This document shows positions 58,091 through 64,000 of a stretch of 64,000 nucleotides of DNA, piece after piece (positions within the stretch are counted from its first letter, which is position 1; every line of letters begins with the position of its first letter). The position numbers and the translations under genes were made by a program. The stretch covers positions 31,579,521 to 31,643,520 of the forward strand of contig CM046333.1 of the NCBI GenBank assembly GCA_025403435.1, written 5' to 3'. The notes below the pieces were generated by a model. It made no database searches and was not told where the DNA came from. It worked only from the letters and a program-made list of their open reading frames with translations. This stretch comes from Artocarpus heterophyllus. Its lineage: Eukaryota > Streptophyta > Magnoliopsida > Rosales > Moraceae.

Positions 58091-60767
58091 AACAAAATTT
58101 TTAATTTAAAACAGGTCTCAATATTTCAAAATGCAGAAGACAAATAATAATACTATAAAGTTAAAGAGACATAGTTCAAATCTTTAAGACTATTCAAATA
58201 AACATACTTAGATAAATAAACATACTCAGAAAACAAAACATAGTTTATAACTTTTTAAAAAACTTCTTTGGCGTGTTCCGTTTTCAATCCATCCTACATA
58301 GCTCACATACCCTTCCTTGCCCTCCATCTAATCCATAATTCTCTTACCCTTATCTGCAACATGATGTAAAACGGAGTAAGCAAAAGCTTAGTAAGTACAT
58401 TTCATATCTCACAACGTAAAACATCTTCTGAACTTCATTATAAACCATCATTACCATAAGCATCATCATAATAGTAAGCTAGGCACAGTTTCATATAGAA
58501 CATATCTTTCATTTCATTATCCATATTAAAACTTAGTTCATTTTATCTTTAGGGGCCCAAGTGTTACACCATTATCATCATCATAGGCGCACCGTCATTT
58601 AAGGTGAGGGGTAGCTAATCCTAAACTAAACATGACATCATAACATAAACATAACATAAACGTGGGTGTGCAATACTTATTTAGGTGATACATATATACA
58701 TACATATATCTATACTTTTATACCTTTGAATACGTCATTATTAAAACATGCATGACTTTGTCCAATAAACTTTCATAGTAGTTCATTAAATAAAACCATC
58801 ATAGAATCGTCATAAAATCATCATAAGCATAAAAATTCAAACTTTTTCACAAACCACATCATGTTGCAGGTGATAATATACTTACTTGTTTAGCTTACTT
58901 AAACCTTTTCTTTAGATGACGTCGCCGCGGTTTCGATATGCTCTCCTCTTTGAATGTTCATGTCATACATCCATATACAAAAGAAATTAATTATTTCATT
59001 TTTATGAAATCATTCAATACCACATGACATCATCTAATACCATATCACATTACACATACATTCTTCTCTTGAAAACATTAGTCCATAATACGTTTTATTA
59101 GCTTTTAAAACATTAGAACAAAACTGCCAATTAATAATGCAGCCTGACCCTTATGAGTTCATAGCTTAATAACTCATAATTCATACACAATTCAAGCACC
59201 AAACTTGACAGGGACAAAGTTAACATATAAACATATTACCATGATTTTTTGTTGGTCATAAAAATTCTATTGATATTTAAAACAAGTCACAAATTTATGA
59301 CACAAAATCTGCCAGCAATAGTTAGGCAGTGAACAACTCTAAACTCAAGTCTGTTTATCACATTATTGATGCCATAGAAAAATCTACAAAAATTAACACA
59401 TATATAAACACATAAACTATAACATATCCAAAAATTAGTTTCAACAAAATTAGAGTAGGTCAAAATACACAATTGAAATCATTAGAAAAACTGATTTTAC
59501 AAACATGGGTAGCAAACACCTTTCAAACTGACACTTAAGAAAAATACCACAACAATAATTTTGACCTCAAAATTTTTGTGACAACCTATATGCATAATAA
59601 CACCCTACTACAAAAATTCCTGTGACCAAACAAAATCATTTAGGCACAATAAAAAGTTAGAGAAATAAGAGGTCTAAAGTTTGCAAGTTCACAGCCATAA
59701 AAACCTAGTTTGAAGAAAGTTTAATAACTCACAAAATACACATGATATTACGACAAAATTTTCCAGTTCACCACCTAATATAACGATGACCATGTCTGCC
59801 AAATTTTGTAAAAAAATCAAAGCACATTTGCCCTTTGAACAAAAGCCACATTTATACAAGAATATACCAATCAGCAACATTGTGACTATGAGGAACAAAG
59901 CATCAACATTTAATATCTCAGCCTAGACAACACCAAATGGCATGAAATTTGGAGCAACATCACATAGCATATACATGAAAATCATATTAAAATTTTAGAG
60001 CAAACAAAGATTTGTAGACAAAGTTATGGGAGTCAAAACATAGAGAAAATACAACGTTATCGATCAGCATTAATTAACTGTGAGTGGTAGAAAGAAGAAA
60101 ATTCATATCTTAGCATAAAAAAATCCAATTGACGTGAAATTTTGAGAGTTAGCACATAACACATACATAATAACATTTTAAAATTTCAGAGCAAAAGGAA
60201 ATTCCTAGACAAAGTTATAGCAGTCGGATTAAGGAGAAAAATACATTTCAAAAATACCGAGAATGAGTTCTTACCTTAAAACAAATTCTTCTCAAGCTTT
60301 CCTTGGATTCACCCAACGAAAATTCAATATTGCTTTTAAATATTTGCAGATAAAGGAGAGAGAGAAAAGAAATCGTGAAGGGAAAAAGAGGAGGAGAGAG
60401 TGGGAGGCAAATTTTCTCTCCTTTTTTTTTGGTGGAAGTATACGTGAAAATAAGAGTGATATGATGAGGGGGTTTGATATTTTTTTTTTCTGAAATGGCA
60501 GAAATTTTCCAAAAAAAAGAATACATAATCGTGGGAGATTGAGGGGAATTTGGGAAAGTTGACAATTGTTTTGGTCCACTTACCAAATTTTAACTCTCAA
60601 AATAGGAAACCCTCATCAATTATGCAATCATCCACAAAAGTCAAAATTCTATTTCCTAAAATAAGGAATCAAACCAAAAATATGCCAATCAATCAAAATT
60701 TATCATCCAATCAAATCAATCATCCATGCCATTGATGATTACCTACTGATTACTTATCAATTGTCTT

Positions 60768-60900
60768 CGGCCTACCGATGGTTTACTTTGGCCTATCGAA
60801 GTCGTGAGGTCCAGCCTACCGATTGAATCCATCGGCCTACCGTTCTGTGAGGGATAATTCGGCCTGTTGAACCTGGAGAATCGGCCTGTCGAACTGCCGT
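60768..60900 (-). repeat. CGGCAGGCCGA array, right, in solo LTR 2
   Basis: Units on the plus strand include TCGGCCTACCGATGG, TTGGCCTATCGAAG, CCAGCCTACCGATTG, TCGGCCTACCGTTC, TTCGGCCTGTTGAAC and TCGGCCTGTCGAAC. They are inverted relative to the array at 57890-58090. Many CpG sites have decayed to TpG or CpA. Confidence 0.8.
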
Positions 60901-61148
60901 ACACACTAAAATATAACAAAACATTAATTTATTACAAAATTATTATCAAGCATACAATGTAAATGACATGAACACCTTAAGCACATCAATTCTACATGAC
61001 CGTCACCTGTCATAATACTCAAAATAAAATAGTCAGTAACATAATATCACATATTACTAAAAAAAATACTTATCATCGTTATTCATTTAACATAATCCGT
61101 TACATGGAAGTTTGGTAGGTGTTACACTAAAAATGCTTAGGTGTCACA

Positions 61149-61165
61149 ATCTATCCTCATTAAAC
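61149..61165 (-). other. Polypurine tract of the nested gypsy-type element
   Basis: The minus strand reads TTTAATGAGGATAGAT directly before TGTGACACC. This is the usual 'GAGGATAGATTGTGACACC' junction of plant gypsy elements, split here to keep it short. Confidence 0.75.
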
Positions 61166-62316
61166 ATTTTCATTCTCGAAAATTAGAACCTTCATGGGTA
61201 GTTCATTTTCTTATCCTCTTCTTATTTCCATATTGCTGCCTCTACTTTGTGTTTTCATCATAAGAAAAATTGACAAGAGGCATGCTCTCATTTCCTATCA
61301 TCCTTTTCCATTCTTAACATGCTTTTCTGCTTCATTACTTTCTTAATAAAAACTAAGTCTCCAACTTGGAACTTCATAAACCTTACATCATTTCATTAAC
61401 ATATTTCTTTGAATTGTAGCACTATACTTCTACTACGAAACTCTGATCTTTCAACATTTGAGTGCAATTTCCATTCATTTAAAGGTTGAGCATTCTACCA
61501 ATGAATGCTATTCTTGAAAATAATGTTCTTTTTCATTCAAATCACATCATATCTATCAAAAGATCAGGGTCATCCGACCATAAGTTCATAATTTTTCGGT
61601 CCTATATCCATTCTAAAATTACATTTTTCTAGAATTTTCTCATAACGTATAAATCTTTAGCTTCTATCCTCCAATTTGTGAGGTTTTTGCTAACAGATTT
61701 GGCATTATTGTCTTGATCGTGATTCCCATCTGGGTAGTTACGGGCATTTACGAGCTCATTAGCATGTCTTAGCTCAGCTACGAAATGTTTAAGATCGAAA
61801 GGATCACATAGTTAGTCATCTAACGTCTAGTTGCTTTCAGACACTTTTGTTCCATAGAGCACCGAAAATCACTTCCAGCCCTCCATTATTTTGTTATCTT
61901 GATTTGCTCTCCTCGTTTTGTGTATAGTCAATACTAAACAACTCCTAACAGAGTAAGATTCGCTTAAACAGAAAACACCGTTGGGCGCAAGAACATCAAA
62001 ACGTGTCCTAAGCTCATCTTCTTGATTTTGAGCTGTCGACCATCTGTTGACCATCATTAACCACATTTGATCATCATTGACTTGATAATGCTGATGGACG
62101 ATAACTACCGTTGACTTATGGGGACATTATAACATATAATATTATATTCATCTATAGACCTTTGCCTTCTTGTTGCTCATTCGAAAGCGTCGACATCAAA
62201 GCTATGCTCAGCATAAACATATAATCGTTAAATACTAAATTTTCTTCTTACTTAACTTAACTTACTTGAGCTATGGTGTAGCAGACATATGACAGCGCGA
62301 GATATGATGACAGGAT

Positions 62317-62333
62317 ACCACTCTAATACCACC
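62317..62333 (-). other. Primer-binding site (initiator Met tRNA type)
   Basis: The minus strand reads TGGTATTAGAGTGGTATC two bases after the LTR end. It is close to the plant Met-initiator primer site TGGTATCAGAGC, with a C-to-T change. It fixes the orientation and the LTR edge. Confidence 0.75.
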
Positions 62334-64000
62334 TGGGATGCCCCGTCTTTTTGGGCCATCATATAGCTTTCTTAAACATCATTTTATTAACTCCAATCTT
62401 ATTTACTTAGTAAGAAAAATACTGAATAATTTTTTTTCTTTTCCTTTCCTTTCCTTTTAACATACTTTAAAATATACTTAAAAGTTGTTACAACTTCTAT
62501 TGCAACCTAAATTGAGACATCACTCAACATTTAACTTTAAAACCATTTTAAATCGTTTCTTAAAACTTGATAAGAAACATTAACTGAATCATAGCTTAAA
62601 ACTTAACTTTATAATTACATAAAACATTTCATAAAATATGTCTTAAAACTTTGAAAACAATTTATCAAATAGTGGGAAAACATTTTCTTTCAGTAGCAAA
62701 AACATAAGGTAGTGGTATCCATACCCAAATCTACGCATCTGGCCTCCGCAACACCGAGCTCTTCAAACTGGTCCTACTGGTCACCCCTAGGACTACCTAC
62801 ACTATGAAGGAACTTTTAACGAGTTTTTGCTTAGTAAGTTCAAACGTAATCTCACAAATTATTAAAATACACTTTATAAGCTTTTCTCACAAAATCCTTT
62901 CTCTTAAAACGTTTTTCATAAAGCATTTCTTAAACGTTTTTCTTTAAAACGTCCTTCATAAACCTTTTCTTGTAAACATAAAAATGTTTTCATAAACATT
63001 CAACGTAAAACATTTCTTAGAATGTTTTTCATAACATATAAACATTTCATAACAAAGAATATAGGCAAAATAAAAATGCATAATTCCATTTATGCACAAT
63101 TATCAAATTTCAATTATGAGCATCCTATAAACATTCATTTCTTACTTTAACCTTTTAGCTTTGTTCCTTAACTTTCTTTATCTTTTAAACTTTAGTGTTC
63201 GTATCAACGTCATTAATCATGAGATCATAAACATGATGCTTCCTTTGTGGAAGACTTGAGACCATCGAACACCGAGATCATAATTTTAACTTTACTTTGA
63301 GTGCCTCACATCAAGGAGGTCATAACTTTGACTTTGTTTGTATACCTCACATCAAGGAGGCTAGTATGACACTTTCTTTTTATCTTTATTTTACCTGCTT
63401 TTTAACTTTAGTGAGCATATCAAATGCTAACACATTATATGCAAACACATTTGCAAATCATTACTTTTTACATGCAAACTTACTTTAAGGATAATAATTG
63501 CAAATACATTGTAAACCTTTACTTAATCTTTTAAACTTTATGCATATTAAATGTAATTATGCTTTGAACATAATAGTTGTAAGTACATTGCAAATCTTGA
63601 TTTAAACTTTAAAACCTTTTGCTTAACAAATGCAAACATACTTTAAAAACAACTTGCATAACAATTGCAAATACATTTGCAAACATAAATTTAAGCATTT
63701 TGAAAATTATTTACTTCATGCTGTAGGTAAAGTTTGAACTTACCTGCCTATAGCCCTAATGCTGCTATCTCATTCTTTTTCCTTTCATTAGTCGAATTCT
63801 GTATCTTGATTAAATGACACCTGACTTATCAGCTAACTTTTCATATTATCAATCTGCTCGATTGATAACAGAACTTAATCATTAATAATTCATTCCTTTT
63901 TACATAACTTGCACCCTATCGGTTTACCATTCTCTTTGCTTTGTACCCCGTTGTTTTTAACTTTGTAACCCACCAAGTTACCTTACCTTCATCTTTAGTT
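62334..64000 (-). mobile_element. Right LTR of the same element, cut by the window end
   Basis: It aligns with 50477-52190 nearly base for base, with clear divergence including C/T differences (TGTGACGCCC on the left, TGGGATGCCC on the right). It continues past the window. Short ORFs at matching positions in both LTRs (51447 and 63297) exist only because the LTRs are duplicates. Confidence 0.9.

Larger units (their letters stand above)
57648..61126 (-). mobile_element. Solo LTR 2 (3479 bp, TSD CTAAA)
   Basis: The plus-strand ends are TGTAACGCCTCC and AGGTGTTACA. CTAAA flanks both sides (57643-57647 and 61127-61131). It is related to solo LTR 1 but reversed: the minus-strand start TGTAACACCTACC..ATGTAACGGA mirrors the start of solo LTR 1. 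It is the closest relative of the decayed LTR at 19914-22352. No internal domain is present. Confidence 0.96.
50477..61148 (-). mobile_element. Left LTR (about 4.2 kb net) of a gypsy-type element, with two nested solo LTRs
   Basis: The plus-strand ends are TGTGACGCCC at 50477 and GGTGTCACA at 61148, so the LTR reads TGTGACACC...GGGCGTCACA on the minus strand. Removing the two solo LTRs (53948-56921 and 57648-61126), each with one 5-bp duplication, leaves about 4209 bp. 50477 onward aligns with 62334 onward at an offset of about 11.85 kb. The element is inserted in the CACTA transposase; the candidate target duplication is TTACT (50472-50476). The right-hand partner is outside the window. Confidence 0.85.
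61149..62333 (-). pseudogene. Internal region of the gypsy-type element, about 1.2 kb, pol remnant only
   Basis: The minus strand at 61371-61321 reads QVGDLVFIKKVMKQKSM, the segment after the integrase core (GPY-like start, usually F-x-VGDxVFLK). Apart from this there is no recognisable gag, protease, RT or integrase core. The region is far too short for an autonomous element, which needs at least 4 kb, so this copy is internally deleted or a non-autonomous derivative. The short minus-strand frame at 61869-62066 has no known domain. Confidence 0.7.

Noticed and set aside
1..64000. tRNA, rRNA or snoRNA genes
   Set aside because: I looked for tRNA A/B-box pairs and conserved rRNA stretches and saw none. 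Primer-site-like matches (39717, 62317) are retroelement features.

Overview
The window looks like nuclear DNA from a flowering plant, most likely a eudicot. It is strongly AT-rich and dominated by Ty1/copia, Ty3/gypsy and CACTA-type elements. Its only non-transposon gene family is the plant Kunitz (STI/miraculin-like) protease inhibitor family. I cannot name the species. I saw no rRNA, tRNA or CRISPR. Only one gene looks intact: a 213-residue secreted Kunitz inhibitor at 27543-28184. Everything else coding is a relic.

Layout. (1) 1-8476 and 23246-32228 are two direct copies of one segment of about 8.5 kb. Each carries an internally deleted copia element followed by a Kunitz gene and about 4 kb of flank. 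The left Kunitz gene is frameshifted; the right one is open. (2) 8477-23245 separates the copies. It holds a 3' gypsy fragment (LTR 8733-10875 plus pol), a pair of inverted arms of about 785 bp, broken pieces of Kunitz upstream and coding DNA, a small hairpin element, a decayed LTR at 19914-22352 carrying CACTA-type palindromic MITEs, and a 79-bp tandem repeat. (3) 32229-44000 is old intergenic DNA with a reverse-strand copia RT/RNase H remnant and probable solo LTRs. (4) 44117-44827 is a third, badly broken Kunitz gene. (5) 45611-64000 is a nested stack. A CACTA transposon (TNP2 transposase, reverse strand) is interrupted at 50476 by a gypsy-type element. That element has LTRs of about 4.2 kb but an internal region of only about 1.2 kb. 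Its left LTR was then hit by two solo LTRs in opposite orientation, each with a perfect 5-bp target duplication. The right LTR and the rest of the CACTA run off the window.

Relations. The Kunitz locus has grown by tandem and segmental duplication and decayed by frameshifts, start loss, truncation and transposon insertion. A recognisable upstream block survives in many copies, even where the coding part has gone. The duplication can be ordered in time: the copia element was already dead before it, because stops and an integrase active-site change are shared. One CACTA MITE landed in the right copy afterwards, and the left copy preserves the empty site. The most unusual sequence signal is an array with a period of about 22 bp and the core CGGCAGGCCGAA. 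It recurs inside the LTRs of at least two gypsy families, and in the solo LTRs as two arrays in inverted orientation.
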